The notes beneath the pieces are model-generated. The model ran no database searches, had not been told where the DNA came from, and saw only the letters and a program-made list of their open reading frames with translations. The translations under genes and the position numbers were made by a program. Below are positions 36,350-50,217 of a stretch of DNA of 64,000 nt, piece by piece. The DNA comes from Prorocentrum cordatum (lineage: Eukaryota > Sar > Dinophyceae > Prorocentrales > Prorocentraceae). Position 1 is the stretch's first letter. The number at the start of each line of letters is the position of its first letter. The stretch covers positions 266,001 to 330,000 of the forward strand of contig CAUYUJ010022504.1 of the NCBI GenBank assembly GCA_963575745.1, given 5' to 3'.

Positions 36350-37460
36350 ACCCTCTGCTCCCATCAACGGAATCCTCCTCCACACGACTTCACGACGCCG
36401 ACGACGCCCTGGGGAATGGAGCAAACCACAAACATCACCACCTTCTCAACGGGAGTCTTCTCATCCTGCCTCCCTCATCCCCTCCACCCACACCTCGTCC
36501 TTCACCTCCTCCTTCAAATCCTCAGCCTCCCTCTCCTCCGCCTTCCCATGTACCCTCCAACGCTATCCCTGAGGAAGGGCTCTTTGTCGCATGACCGAGC
36601 GTGTCGTAGCGCGGGCTGGGCGTTCCGCCTGAGACTTCCACAACAATTCTGGGCCCGAAGCTCGAAATTTTCAACATTTATATCACAAGAACGGAGGGCG
36701 AATAGTTTTCAGAAAGTTCCTCTAGCTTCAGCATGGTGCAACATTGTCTTCAAAACTTCCAACACGGGCACACAGATGAAGCGCGAACCGTCTTCAGCGT
36801 GTTGCCATCGCCATCGCGCTGCGTACGTCTTTGGACGTACCCGATCGATATACGGATGGCGGCAGGAGGTTGTTTTCAAAACTATGGTTATCGCTTTCGC
36901 GACGCGAGCTCTCGTCTCAAGGCCCCCATAACTTACACGCGCAGAAGGAGGCGCCTGGAGAAAATGGAGCTCTCGATGGGGACCCTCTGGACAACTGCCA
37001 GTTGATGTTTTTAAGGTTGCGCAACAGTTCCACGGAAGAGAGGAGGTCATTTTCACAATAGGGCCCTCGCTCGAATGGCAAGACCCATGGGGCGCTCGCC
37101 TTTCAGTGGGGCGCATTCCGTTGTCGGCGGGACTGGCTGCAGAAGTTGTTTAGGAGGGGTGTATTCGGGACGAAAGGTAGGGTTGCAGCATGGCTGATGC
37201 ATCCTGAATGTAATGTGCGTCCAAGACTTAAATGTGTTTTTTATATAAAAAACTCTGGGGCCAAGACTGACAATTTCTTGAGCGGCCCAAGATCGCCAGA
37301 GCTACGTCTCCCGGCAGCGTGCGAATCACGGCAGGCAGCAGAAAACGAACCGCCGCAGCTCCGTGGCCGCCGCAGCCACGGAGGAGGAGCAGCAAAGCTT
37401 TCGCCGCCGGGGGCGGTGCCCCCTCCATGAGAGGGAACGGGAGGGATCCTGCCCTTTGGT
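36350..37460. other. No gene seen
   Basis: The missing last KEA exon could lie here, but I found no AG|G acceptor with a convincing EF-hand continuation. Confidence 0.4.
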
Positions 37461-37464
37461 CATC

Positions 37465-37473
37465 TTCACCACC

Positions 37474-37533
<60 letters not shown>

Positions 37534-37535
37534 GC

Positions 37536-37567
<32 letters not shown>

Positions 37568-37620
37568 CACCATCATCCTCATCCTCATCCTCATCCTCAT
37601 CCTCATCCTCATCCTCATCC

Positions 37621-37662
<42 letters not shown>

Positions 37663-37690
37663 GCATCATCAGCATCATCATCACCACCAT
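37465..37690. repeat. (CAT)n tract
   Basis: Downstream of KEA exon K; the complement reads poly-Asp. Confidence 0.9.
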
Positions 37691-37864
37691 CGAGACCGCC
37701 CCGGACTACTCGGGGGGCCTGCTGAGACCAGCCGGGACCACGCGGCGGGGCTGTAGGCGCGCAACCCGAGGCCTCACCAAGCATGATCATCGTCCTCCTC
37801 CTCCTCCTCCTCCTCCTCGCCCTCCTCCTCCTCCTCCTCTGCGACAGAACCCTCCCATTCCCAC

Positions 37865-38055
37865 CCCAGTCCTCAAAGCACACGCGGCCGCTGTTGTCCG
37901 CGTCCAAGGTGCGCATGTACTCCTGGAAATCCGCCTGGCTCATCGGAACGTCCGAGGCGCGGGCGATGATCTCCTCGGCCTCGAAGGGATCGATCTCGCC
38001 GTTACCGTCGAGGTCTGCACTCTCGAAAATCCTGTAAAGCCTGATGACTTCTTGC
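37865..38055 (-). CDS. KEA: KEA exon K (EF-hand pair)
   Basis: 191 bp, 63 codons. RLYRIFESADLDGNGEIDPF gives a canonical EF-hand loop (D-x-D-x-N-x-E-x-D-x-x-E). The second loop, DADNSGRVCFED, has Asp1, Asp3, Ser5 and Asp12 but Arg and Cys at positions 7 and 9, so its Ca2+ affinity may be low. Acceptor CCTAG|G. The 3' end is a guess at GGG|GTGGGA; the domain should continue after FEDW in an exon I could not find. That this belongs to the same gene rests on the in-frame junction with exon J. Confidence 0.78.
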
Positions 38056-41000
38056 CTAGGGTAGCAGATACGACCACCTTCCGGTGATACGGAGGTCCGG
38101 GGGGAGCAGAACCAGCGTCTCACTGAATCCATCTTGACATCGATCCAACGATCGATCTCACTATCGATCTCAGGGTCGATCTCACTATCAACATCACTGC
38201 TGATGTTACTATCGATCTCACTATCGACCTCACTATCGATCTCGCTATTGATCTCACTGTCGATGTCGCTATCGATCTCACGATCGATCTCATTATCGAT
38301 CTCACTATCGGCCTCACGATCGATACCACGATCGATCCCACTATCGGCATTACTCGATCGACCCCACTATCGATCGTCCAATACATTTCACCATCGATCG
38401 CACTGTCGGTCTCACTATCGATATCGCTATCGATCTCATTGCCGATCTCACTATCAATGCAACTATCCGTCTGAATACTGCTATAACAATTGGCCCAACT
38501 ATCGATCCTATTCGATCGATATCACTGTCGATGCCACAATCAATCTCACTATATTTCACACTAGTAATCTTACGACCGATCGTACTATCGACCTTACGAT
38601 CGATCTCACTTTCCACCTGGCCATCGATATAACTATCGATCTCACTATCGATCTCACTATCGATCCCATTATCGATCTCGCGATCGATCACACTATTAAT
38701 CTGATTACCGATGTCAAACTCGATATCACTAATGATAGTGGCATTAGGAACCGTTGGCAGATCGGGAACTCTGCGACATCATCCCCCAAGTCTCACCATC
38801 GATCCTACTAGCGATGCTGGAAGCCACATGGATAAGATCGGGACACCACCAGGGCACTTTGCAGACACGACAGGGACACCATCAAGGCACCATCGGAACA
38901 CCAAACGGGGCAGCTATCAGGACACCACCAGGACACCATCGAGACACCATCGACACACCAACAGGACACCATGAGGACACCAATCGGGACGCTGATCGGG
39001 ACACCGACGGGACACCGACGGGACACCCACGGGACACAGACGGGACCCCGACGGGACACCGACGGGACACCGACGGGACACCGACGGGACACCGACGGGA
39101 CAACATCGGGGACACATGGGGGCACCATCCAGATACCACTAGGGCACTATCAGGACACCCGTCGAAACACCGACCTGTACACCACCACCAAGGCACCATG
39201 CAAACACCACAGGGACACCATCAGGGCACCATCGGAACACCCATCGGCGAACCTACCGTGACACAAACGGGTCACCACCAGGAACCCATCGAAACACAAC
39301 CAGGACACTAACAGGACACCATTGGGGGCACCACGCAAGACACTGACGGGACCCCGACGGGGCACCGACGAAACACCGACAAGACCCCGACGGGACACCA
39401 ACGGGACACCGACGGGACACCGACGGGACACTGTCGAAACACCGACGGGAAGCCGACGGGACACCGAGGGGATACCACGGGGGGACAACCCGGCCACCGC
39501 CCGCCCACCGCGGGGAAGAGGCGGGCAACCACTGGACACCACGGCGGGACAACCCGGCCACCGCCCGCCCACAGGGGAGGGAGAAGGGGCGGTCAACGAC
39601 TCTTGACCCGCCCTAGCCACAGCGAAGTCTTTCCTCTCGCCCGCTCACGCAGCTTCGCCTCGCCCGCACGCGCGGTACAAGCCCGAAAGCGAAACCGATT
39701 CCCGTTTGGGGGCTCCGCGTTCCACTTCGATCTCGCCCCCCACCCTCTGATACTCTCGGAGGTCCACCCAGACTTCTTGGAACGACGCCGGACCTGCCTC
39801 CATGGCGCGCAGAGCGCGCCAGCGCCGATCCAAAAAACCTGCAAGAGTTTCGACCATGTATGTGCATGCAGCATGCACTTTGTTCTTCCTCGATTGCCTG
39901 GAGAAGCCGCTATCCATCGCAAGCAGATCCAGGTCCGCCTCTATGTCGGAGCCCTCGTCCCTCAGGCCCGCCGCGTCCTGGATGGCCCGCCTCGCGCTGT
40001 CGACGTCCAGCCTTTCGCCGATCTCGGCGAACACCGCCTGCGACAGCTGGACGGCCACCTCCTCTGACTCGAAGAGCACCTCAGACTGGCCGGCCGCTCT
40101 GCGGTTGATCTGCAGTTTCCATGGGAAGCACAGGGACATACTAATACTATATGTCCTCCTTGGAGGCGCGCGTCCGACCCGAACATAGAGTAAACCCATC
40201 TTGCAGTATATCGTTTCCCGAGCGGTGTGGCCAGAAAGCGCCCACCACGACGCATATACTATAAGATTCCTCGGTGCGCGTGTCGCCCCTGGGGGGGCGA
40301 CGCAGATATATAGTATAAGTATGTTGGGGTGACGCCGAAATTCTACAACAAGACGAAGGGGCGTGCGCGGGATTCGCCTGAGACTGTGTCGGTAGGCAGT
40401 CTTGGCCGCTCGCCCGGGAGACCGCCTTCCCTGACTCCGGATCCGCCCTACTTTGGGGAAATTCGTAAGTGGGGCTTGGGATTTCCGCCTTACTTTTGAA
40501 GCCCCGCTGATGCCAATTTCCGCCCTACTTTTCTGTAGCTGTTTCTGTGGATGTCCGTCTATTTTATGTTGGGTGCAGCAATTTCCGCCCTACTTGTTCG
40601 GCCTCTTCTAGGTAGATTTCCGACGCAATTTTAAGTTGGAAAAAAAGCCGCCAAAGTAGGGCGGACCTGGAGTCAGGGTTCGTGAGGATGCATCCCGAGT
40701 GGGGGCGCCGGTGCTCGGGACTCTTCCGGCGGAGCCGCCGGGTGAGCCAGGCTCGCCGGAAGCCGTGCAGGAAGCGCCGCTGCGGGCCTCGCTCCCAAGA
40801 GCGCACCGCGGGTCAGGATGGCGCGGTTGCCACAGGAGCTCCCACGGACCAGAAGACCCGCTGGCCCGAGCTGGCATCCAATGCAGTCAGGCAGCCTCCC
40901 GACCCCCAGAGGCCCCAGAGGGGGAGGAGGAGGAGGAGGAGGAGGAGGAGGCGGAGGAGGAGGAGGAGGAGGAGGAGGAGGAGGAGGAGGCGGAGGAGGA

Positions 41001-44000
41001 GGAGGAGGAGGAGGCGGAGGATCGAGAGAAGGGGCGGGAGGAGGGAGGAGAAGTCGCCTGCGCAGCAAGGCCATCGAGGGAAGGGGGGATGGCTTGGGGG
41101 GGAGGGGGTGGGGAACAGTGAGGACGAGGGACGCACCGCCCACCAGAGGCGATGGATGATCAGGCGAGTCCATCCTGACCTCTTGGCGGTCGTCTGGTTC
41201 GGGCAAGCTGTGCTCGTGCTCTAGCTGATAGCACAGCCTAGCCTTGTAGAGTTCCAGAGTTCCGGAGTGAGTGGGAGGAGGGGGGCAGTCGGCGACACGC
41301 AAGAGTGACCCTAGGCAAGAGTTAGGTCGGGCCTGCCCCTCTACAGGGGGATTTTGAGCGAAAACAAACAATACTCAAAACATACCCCCAAATAATAAAC
41401 AATGCTACAAAAATCTTCCCCATACTATTTCTTCCAATTTTTGAAATTCCTCCTGTAGAGGGACAGGCCCGACTTAAGGCAAGAGTGACCTTTGGCGCGC
41501 AGCTTAACAGGAGACGCAGGGTGGCCCAACCTGGGCGCGCAAGCCGCTGCTACCGCTTCGCGTTCGACGATCGGGGGACCTCCTTGGACCCGCATCAAGA
41601 GTCACTCCAGCGAAAGGTCTCTCTTACGGTCTAGTCGAGACGGGGGCGGGGAGGAGGTGATCCCTGCAGTTCGAAGCCTTTCCTTCAAGCAAGAAGGAAA
41701 ACGCCACCGGAGAAAGAAGCCCGTGCCGAACAAATCCAGACCTCAAGGCGGACCGCCGCCCAGGCGAGGAGGTCGGGGAATGGGCGGACAATGCTGGGAA
41801 TCGGGCCAGACCCTACAGTGTGTCGACACTTGGAAGGGATCACACTAGGACAAGTCCCATTCCCAAACATCCAGCGTCTCGATTCTTCGAGACACGGGCC
41901 CCCGAGCTCTCGACCCGTTTCTTATCTCGACTCGGTTTCCGACGGTCCCGGGGCTGGGCAGGGGCCCCAGGAGGCCGAAAACGATGGACCCCCCCCCGCC
42001 TCGATATTTCGAGACGCCGGACGTCTGCGCTAGGCGAGGAGCACTGGTCTACAGACGAACCCCTGAGACCGCACTGCTGGAGAGCCTCGGGGCCCGGCCC
42101 CGATCCTGCCTCAGCGGGCCCACGCCCACACCGACGGCGCGCACACAGCGCCGCCGCGATCCGATCCGGGGCCCGGCCGACCAGCCCGGCTCGGGTCCGA
42201 CCAGCAGATCGCTGACCCAGTGGGGGGGCCACGGTCCCCAGACCCCCGACGTCATGATTTTTTCATGACGTCGACCCCCAGAGGTTCCGACCCCTTCCCT
42301 GGGACCGGCTTTTCATCCTGAGCCGTTTTTCGACGGCCCCGAGGCCCGGCAAGGGCCCCCATGGAGGCTGAAAATGACGAAAAACCTCCCGTCGTGATTT
42401 CTTATTGCTCGAGGGGGCCACGGCCTCCCGACGAGCAGAATCCTGCCGGGAGCGGCAGGACAGAAGGGCCCTCGGCGGCCCTCGTGAGCACTCCGGTGGC
42501 CCTCGGCGGCCGTCGGGCGCCATCGGCGGCCTCCTTGAGCGGGGCGCCGACGTGGCCCCCGCCTCTATCAGCGCCGCCCGCTCCTTCGGGTGCCTGGCGC
42601 GCGAGACGACGGGCCTGCGGAAGCCGAGGGCGCCCGAGGATCGCGGGCCGACCCGCCCGGAGTGCCGGCCCACCACTCGCCGACATAACACGACGTCCGA
42701 GCGCTGCTCTGCCAGTTCCAGGTGCAGATATGCATCCTGGCTCCTGCCTCCCGCGCCCCCACATAACCGCCCCCTCTGGGGGGGGGGGGGCGCGTGCTCG
42801 ACAGCAGGCGCCACCATGGCCCCCCGTTCGGTGGGGCTCCAGACTACCGCACACTGCGCTGGGCAAAGAGCCTGCGTAAAGTCGTCTTGGGGCGCTTGGG
42901 AAGGCATCTATGGGGACATTCGGGACATCCGCATGCAAACTACAAACGTGCGCCCACTGTACCATTGAACCTGTGGGCCTCGGACAGTTGGGCCCCCCCC
43001 TTCCATGGCGTGCTTTCAGCGGCAGAGAGGGCGCGCTTCACAGCCAGGGGGGCCAAGTGCAGAGCTAAGACATACTGTATGCGCGGACCCCCGACAACAT
43101 AATGCTAATGTTTTGTTGTTGCCCTTCGAAGGGACGCTCCCGCCTACAACAAACAATTAAACGAGGTCTCACCACAAGGGTGCATGCAGAACGACAATGC
43201 GTCCTGCCCAATCGTTTCTCCTCAGACGAGGATGGGCGTTTGAGCGTTTGGATTGGACGTCGCTCAATTACCGCAGAGCTTCGACCGACTCTGGGTTTCT
43301 TAATTTAACAAGCGTGGGGGGGACCCTCCCCCACTGGAATGCGCGTTCTCCGCTGTCTGAGTTGTATGAGTTGCACGTGAAGTATATGATGCGTAATCCA
43401 ATAAGCATGGCTATCTTCGTTCTAATTCGCAGTCTATAAGACGTTGTTTGGGCGTATGTACAAGTTAATCAAGACTAAACAGGTAGCTTTTTAATGCTAT
43501 TAAAACTCAAATAGTATGTTAAAATAACTCAAATAGCATGTTATGTTCGTCTCGCCGTCGCGCCGCGACGGGGGCCGGAGCGCCCTCGGGGCGCGGCGGC
43601 TGCCCGCGACCGGGGGTCGAGAGTGGGGACTGTCGGCGGGGGCGACGCCCCCCGCCCCCCCCTCCCCGGACGCTCACCGAGAAGCGAGAGAGCCCGTCGA
43701 GGAGGAGGAGGAGGAGGAGAAGGAGGAGGAGGAGGAGGAGGAGGAGTCTCGGAGCAACCTCCCTCCGAGGGGGCCCTTCTTGGAGGAGGGTGGGTCGAGA
43801 CGCGCTTCCCGGCGCCCCCACCAGGGCGGGCCTCCGCGGAGGGCAGGGAGGGGCCGAGGCTTGTCGTCGGGGCCTCCCCGGGGCTCCCGCCGAGGCCCTG
43901 CTGCAGGGGGCCCCGGGCAGGGCCTCCAGGGTGAGCCCTGAGGGCCCGCGAGACGCTGCGATGGCTCGGTGCGCTCCGCGCGAACAGCACGTGGGGGCTT

Positions 44001-47000
44001 TCTCTGGCGTGACGGTTCGGCGGCGAGCCTGGTGGTGGGTAGATGGGGGGTGTGGAAAGGGGCGCGCCTCCCCAGAACCTTCAGAACAAGTTTTCGAAGC
44101 CTTCCCCGAAGACCCAGAGGCGGGCGGGCGTCTGAGAAGCCCGTCCGCCTTCCGAGAGAGCCTCCCTCCTCCTCCTCACTCCCCCCCCCCCCTCGCTCGC
44201 CGCCGCAAAGGCACCTCACCCTGGGCCTGCCTGGCGCACCCCTCGCTCGGGGGCCGCGATCCAAGGGGCCGCGCGGGCTCCGCAGGCCCGAGCTGATTGG
44301 CACGCCCGGGAACGCGAGCCGCAGCTGGCGGAGGCCCGCGAGCCGGACGTTCAGGTTGTTGTAGGCCATGATGATCACCTCGGGGACGGACGGGGATAAG
44401 AGGCCAGCCTCCTGCCGCATCCCTCCCCCCCCCTCCTCCTCCTCCGACTGCGTATTCTCCTCGTTCTGGGGTGGTATGGGGGGAGGAGGAACGAGCCGGA
44501 GTTGCTCTGTCCTCCCATCACCCTGGGCTTGACGACGCCGGCGCTCCGGAGCACCTTCGGGCTGGCGCCGTCCCCGTACACCACGGGCTGCCCGCTCAGC
44601 GCGCCCTCCGCGATGCGGGCCGGATTCAGGTCGAAGCAGACGAAGGGCCCGCGGTAGCCCTCGGCGCCCAATGGAAATCTGGCACGTGGGCAACACGTGG
44701 CACCACCCGGTGCTACAGATCTTGTGCTTCGCGTCTGCTGTGGGTGTTTGTCGTGCGCTCCCCCCCCCCCGGCCCACAGACTGCTCTTGGCCATGGCCTG
44801 GGGTCGCCGAAGCAGCTCGTCGGTGCAATGGCCTGGGAGGTTCCCACTCCTGCTTCCCCCTTGCCGCAAACGTTACATTGGGGGGAAGGTGGGCCAAAAC
44901 GTAGACGAAGAAGCGTGTGTGCAAAAAAACGGTGCAAGAGGTGGTCGATGCACGGTATGACCGGCAAGCCACTTCTTACCGCGTCGCCGGCCAAACACTG
45001 GGGATGTGCTCGGTGGCCGCACTTATCGCGTCCACCTGCCCGGTGTTTGACCACCAACACCGTCCCCAGGATCTCGCCAGCGACGTGGAAGTAGCGGCTT
45101 CGGTAATTACGGTCGGGAATTGATGCTTAGCCTGTCGCGGTGGCGGCCCCGGCGACACGCTATGCACTGCAAGATAATCAGAGTGAGGGGGCCGAACGGT
45201 CATTCACTGTCCCTGGGTGCTTGGCTGGAGTGGGATTCCACGATGCGAATTATTGTTGTTGTTATTGTTGTGATTGGTGCTGTGATTGTGATTGTTGTAG
45301 TTGCTGTTGTTGTTGTTGGTGGTGGTGGCGTTGGTGTTGTTGGTGTTGTTGGTGTTGGTGTTGTTGTAATTGATTTGTTGTTGTTGGTGTTGGCGTTGGT
45401 GTTGTTGGTGTTGTTGGTGTTGTTGGTGCCGTTGTTGGTGCCGTTGTTGGTGTTGTTGTTGGTGTTGTTGGTGTTGTTGTTGTTGTTGTTGTGATTGTTG
45501 TTCTTGTTGTTGTTGTTGAACTCACGACTGAAGAATAACTATTGTTGATCCCCCCTCCGGTAACGTACGAGCTGGTTTCAAGTGAGGTGCCCCTCCTGGG
45601 CCTCGCACCTTGCGTTTTATCGGGGAGGGTCTTCCTGCGCAAGCTGCGCCCCAGGCCCCCGGAGTACAACAACAACGGCTCCCGCTGGATATTTCGTCGC
45701 AGTTTACTGAAGAATCGCGCGCTCTCGCTAAGGACTACTTTGCGATGTATCCAAGAATTGCGCTGTCGCCTGTGACATCCTCGCAATGTATTCAAGCGCC
45801 ACGCCCTCGCCATTCAGGAATCGCGCTCTCGCCTGGGATTCCCTTTTTAATTTACTTAGGAATCGCGCTCTCGCCTGATATTTCCTGGCGAATGATGCAG
45901 GGCCCACGCGTTCGCGTAACATAAATATTTTTCAATTGAAATGCCCCTCCCGGCGCTCACTGTGTTTTTACCCAGAAAAACCTTCATGCTAAAACTGTGC
46001 CCCTGGCCCCCGGTTTACATCAACAACGGCTCCCGCCTGATTCTTCCTTGCAACGTGTTGAAGAATCACGCTCTCGCGAGGGACTTGTTTTGCAATGTCT
46101 CGAAGAATCGCGCTCTCGCCTGATACAGCCTCGCAACTTATTCAGGCGTCACGCTTTCGACACTCAGCGAATCGCGCTGTCGCCTGGGAGCTCCTCGCAA
46201 TTGATTCAGGCGCCGCGCCGTCCACACCCATGAATCACGCTCCCGTTCCGAATTCCCTCACGCGATTCATTTTGGCATCGCGTTGCTGCTCAAGGCCTCC
46301 TCGCGATCCATGCAGAACGCACGCCTTAGCAACCCGCCTGCTCGACCTGGCCGCCTGGGCCCGCCCCGCCTCTTAGGGTCTACCCGCCCGATCTGCCCGC
46401 CTGGTTCTACGAAGTTCTCTCTGCTCCTAGCCCCTTCTCCTGCGACTCTCTCTCGCGTTCCATCCTCCCCTCTCCCCCTTGTCTTTCCTTCCATCCGTCC
46501 CCCCTTCCCCCTGCCTCAGGTGCTGCGCGACATGCACGTTGCAGGCAAGAAAGATATGCCCCCAAGGGGGTTACGATCCAAGACGAAGAGGGTGGGTATC
46601 GAGGGTTTGGGGTAGACATGTTGAATGGCACGCGAGCAAATACGAGCGAACAAGCTTAAAATGAGTTTTGTTGTTGGTGGACAATCACTTCTGGATAATA
46701 ATTGTTGTTGATCCCCCCTCCGGTAACATATGTGTTGTCCATTGAAGTGTCCATCCCAGGGCTCGCACCTGAAGAAAAGTCTTGGTGCTCACACTGGGCC
46801 CCCGAACTACAACAACGACGGCTCCCGCCTGATACTTCCTCGCAATGTACTGAAGAAATCGCGCTCCCGCGGGGGACTTTTTTGCAATGTATCAAAGAAT
46901 CGCGCTCTCGCATGATACTTCCTCGCAACTTATTCAGGCGTCGCGCCTTCGACACTCAGGAATCACGCCCTCGCTGTGGATTTCCTTACGATTTACTTGG

Positions 47001-50000
47001 GAAGCGCGCTATCGCTCGAAACTTCCTCCCGATTCATGCAAGACGCACGCTTCAGCAACCCGCCTGCTCGACCTGGCCGCCTAGGCCCGCCTTCCCGACC
47101 CGCCCGTTCGGGTCTACCCGCCCGATCTGCCCGCCTGGTTCTGCCAAGTGTTTTCTGCTCCAAACCCCTCTCCTGCTACTCCCTCTCCTGCTCCATCCCC
47201 TTGTCATTTTTCTGACATCCGTCCTCTCTTGCCCCTGCCGTAGGGGGCGCACGAAATACACGCTGCAGGTAAGAAAGATACACTTCCAAAGGGGTACGAT
47301 CGAAGACGAAGACGGCGGATACCAAAGGTTCGGGATATACGTATTGGATGGCACACGAGCACAAAAGAGCGAGCAAAATTAAGATGATCGTTGCTGTTAT
47401 TATCATTGTTATTACTAATATTAATATTATTAGCATTATGAATATCATTGTTGTTGGTGGTGGTGTTGTTGCTGTTGTTGTAATTGTTGCTGTTCTTGTT
47501 TGGCGTGGTCCCCCCCGCGACCCGGCCCGCGATCCACCCGCGACCCACCCCGCGTCCCGCCCGCGCCACACCCGCGACTCACCCGCGACCCCTCCCCCCG
47601 CGACCCGCCCGCGATCCGCCCGCGACCCGCCCGCGATCCACCCGCGACCCACCCACGACCCACCCGCGACCCTCCCGCGACCCACCCCGCGACCCACCCA
47701 CATTGCTGTAACGAAAAATCGGCGCCTGCGGCGGGCCCGTTATATGATTTGTAAAAATTAGGCGCCTGCGGCGGGCTTCTTCAGAGCCTCGCAGACTGCA
47801 GAAGTCTCCGCCGCCCCCATCGCTCTTATCAGCAACTGCGGGGTGCTACGTATTGTGTCGCTCCGCTCCGCGGGGCGGGCGGCTGGGAAAATCTCGGGAC
47901 GTGAGCGCCTGGGGACTGCGAAGTGGTTAACGTGTCGCGCCGCAACGTGGTGGTGGGCCAGAACTGGCGAAGCGACACGCTAAGCCAAAGAAGATGCTCA
48001 AGAGTGCCTCCATATTCTTGGAGACGACCCTGCAGATCCCCTGGCCAACGTTGCCGAAGCCGCAGACCACGATGCCGTCGGCCCTCGCGTCGTCGAGGCC
48101 CTCGTCGTGCCCCGGGTCGTCGTCGGCATGCTGCTGCGGGGCACCGGTCTCGGACACTGGGCCTCGCGCTGCAGCCTCCGTGACGGGGCACGTTGGGGGG
48201 GGGGGGGGCGGTGCTCAGGGGGAGGGAGCACCGACCTGGAATCGGCGATACATCGCCGATAGATCAGCGAGAAGCCCCCGACAGCGAATCCGCACGTTCC
48301 AGGGCGGGGTGGGCTATCGGGCCCCTATCTGCAATGAATCGGCGATCCGAGGTCGATGCATCCACCCCTGAGCATATCTCGCCCTAACAACGTTGCCCCT
48401 GACTCCTGCAACCACTGGCCGAGGGCGTCGCCAGCCTGACCAAGAAATGGAGTCAGAGACATCGACAGGATCACCACCGCGATCAGAATATTACAAAGCC
48501 CGCCTGGTAGCAATTCGAGGTCTTTCGCCAGGGTTATTACCACAAAGGCAAACTCGCCGCCGCCGGCGAGCAGGATGCTCATACGCGCCGAGTCCCTTAC
48601 ATTCAGCGAGGTGAACGGCATGATGAGCCCCAGCGCAGCAGCCTTTACTATGATGAGGGAGCCAACCAGTGAGAGCACCTCGAGAAGCGAAACGATACAC
48701 GAACAGCAACGCACGAGGTCCGCACGGACTCCTTCCACGAGCGCTGCCGCCCTCACACGCTCTGCGCGGTATTATGCAGTCGGGCCCAGGCCAGGAAAAA
48801 ACACCCCTCAAGAACATGAGACCCTCCCTCGGCCAACACACACACACACACAGAACATCCAAGGGTACCCTCCCCAGGGTGCCCGAGAGCATCCCATAAG
48901 CACGAAGAACACCAGGGCATCCTCCCCTGGCCGACCTCGATCTTATACCTCGAGCCGACTGTCTGCAAGTGTTTCGCGGCCTGATGTTCTCAGCCTAGCG
49001 TCCCCGGAAATCCCGACCCTTCCTCCAGGACCGGCTCTTCCTCCTGAGTTGTTTCTGACGGTCGCGGGGCCCGGCGAGGGCCCCCCTGGGGGCCGAACAT
49101 TGGGCAACACCTCCCGTCCAGATTCCTTCACGGCGCGGTCATGTTTGGGTCTGGGCGCCGTCGGCAACTCCTGAAACAGCAGCGCCAGATCCAATCCGGC
49201 CCCGGCCGTCATGAAGAAGATGCCCAGCAGGATGCCCTGGAACGGGCGGATGTCCGCCTGGATCTGCGCCCTGTAGTCCGTGCCCGCCAGAAGCACGCCT
49301 GCCGCGAAGGCACCGGTGGCGCTGGACAGGCCGCAGGCCTGCGCGAGGGCGCCCATGCCGATCGCGACGAAGAGCGCCGCCGCAACGAAGGTGTCCATGG
49401 ACCTGCCAGGAGATCTGGAGTATGTACACTGTGTGTGCAGGTGTGTGTGTGTGTGTGTGTTTCTCCGCGGCCGAGTGTTGTCACTACGGCGAGGGCTGCA
49501 GCGGGGAGCGTTCGAGCGCCAATACAATCCTACGTTGCAGATGTAAAGGGGCCCAGGGACACACACACACACACAAACAACAGGATTCCCCCCATTTTCC
49601 CATACGTTCTGGGCTTTCGTCTCCCTCCCCACTTCCCCTACTTCCCCATATTCCCTTGGGGGTCAACGATTCATTCCCAGACATGCGACGTCCTGATTTT
49701 TTCAGGACGGCGTCCCTGGAAGTCTCGACCCTTTCCCCGGGACCGGTTTTTCGTCCTGAGTTGTTTTTTGACGCTCCCGAGGCCAGGCGAGGGCCCCCCG
49801 AGGCCGAAATTGGCCCAAAACCTGCCGTCCTGACTTGTGCCACGGCGCGAGCATGTCTGGGCTGTGCCTGTGTGTCTTTCCCCCTCCGGAAGGTGGCGGG
49901 CTGCGCAGGAGCGCGCCGGGGCGTGCGCACGAGCGTGCGAGAGGGGGGGGGGGGCTTCGCAGGCAGGGCGAGCGAAGGCAGGGCAGAGCAGCCGAGCGGG

Positions 50001-50094
50001 CCCGGCGTGCCGCGCACGCGCGCGGGGTCGGCCGGGTCGGCAAGCGGGGACACGAGCAGCCACACACCACACACGCACACACACACACACACAC

Positions 50095-50146
<52 letters not shown>

Positions 50147-50172
50147 CCGCCCGCCCGCCCGCCCGCGCGCGC

Positions 50173-50217
<45 letters not shown>

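Noticed and set aside
36709-37116. Minus-strand frame as the missing KEA C-terminal exon
   Set aside because: No EF-hand helix after FEDW, no suitable AG|G acceptor, and composition like non-coding sequence.
38840-39480. Minus-strand VGVPSVSRRCP repeat protein
   Set aside because: 12-bp minisatellite inside a KEA intron; every frame is open.
39645-39897. Continuation of KEA exon J past the GC donor
   Set aside because: The frame stays open, but the sequence stops matching the family and the donor at 39,897 joins exactly to the EF-hand exon.
43538-44296. 252-codon plus-strand frame at 43.5-44.3 kb
   Set aside because: GC-rich Arg/Gly/Pro frame running antisense into a TIR element and near a KEA exon; no domain or splice structure.
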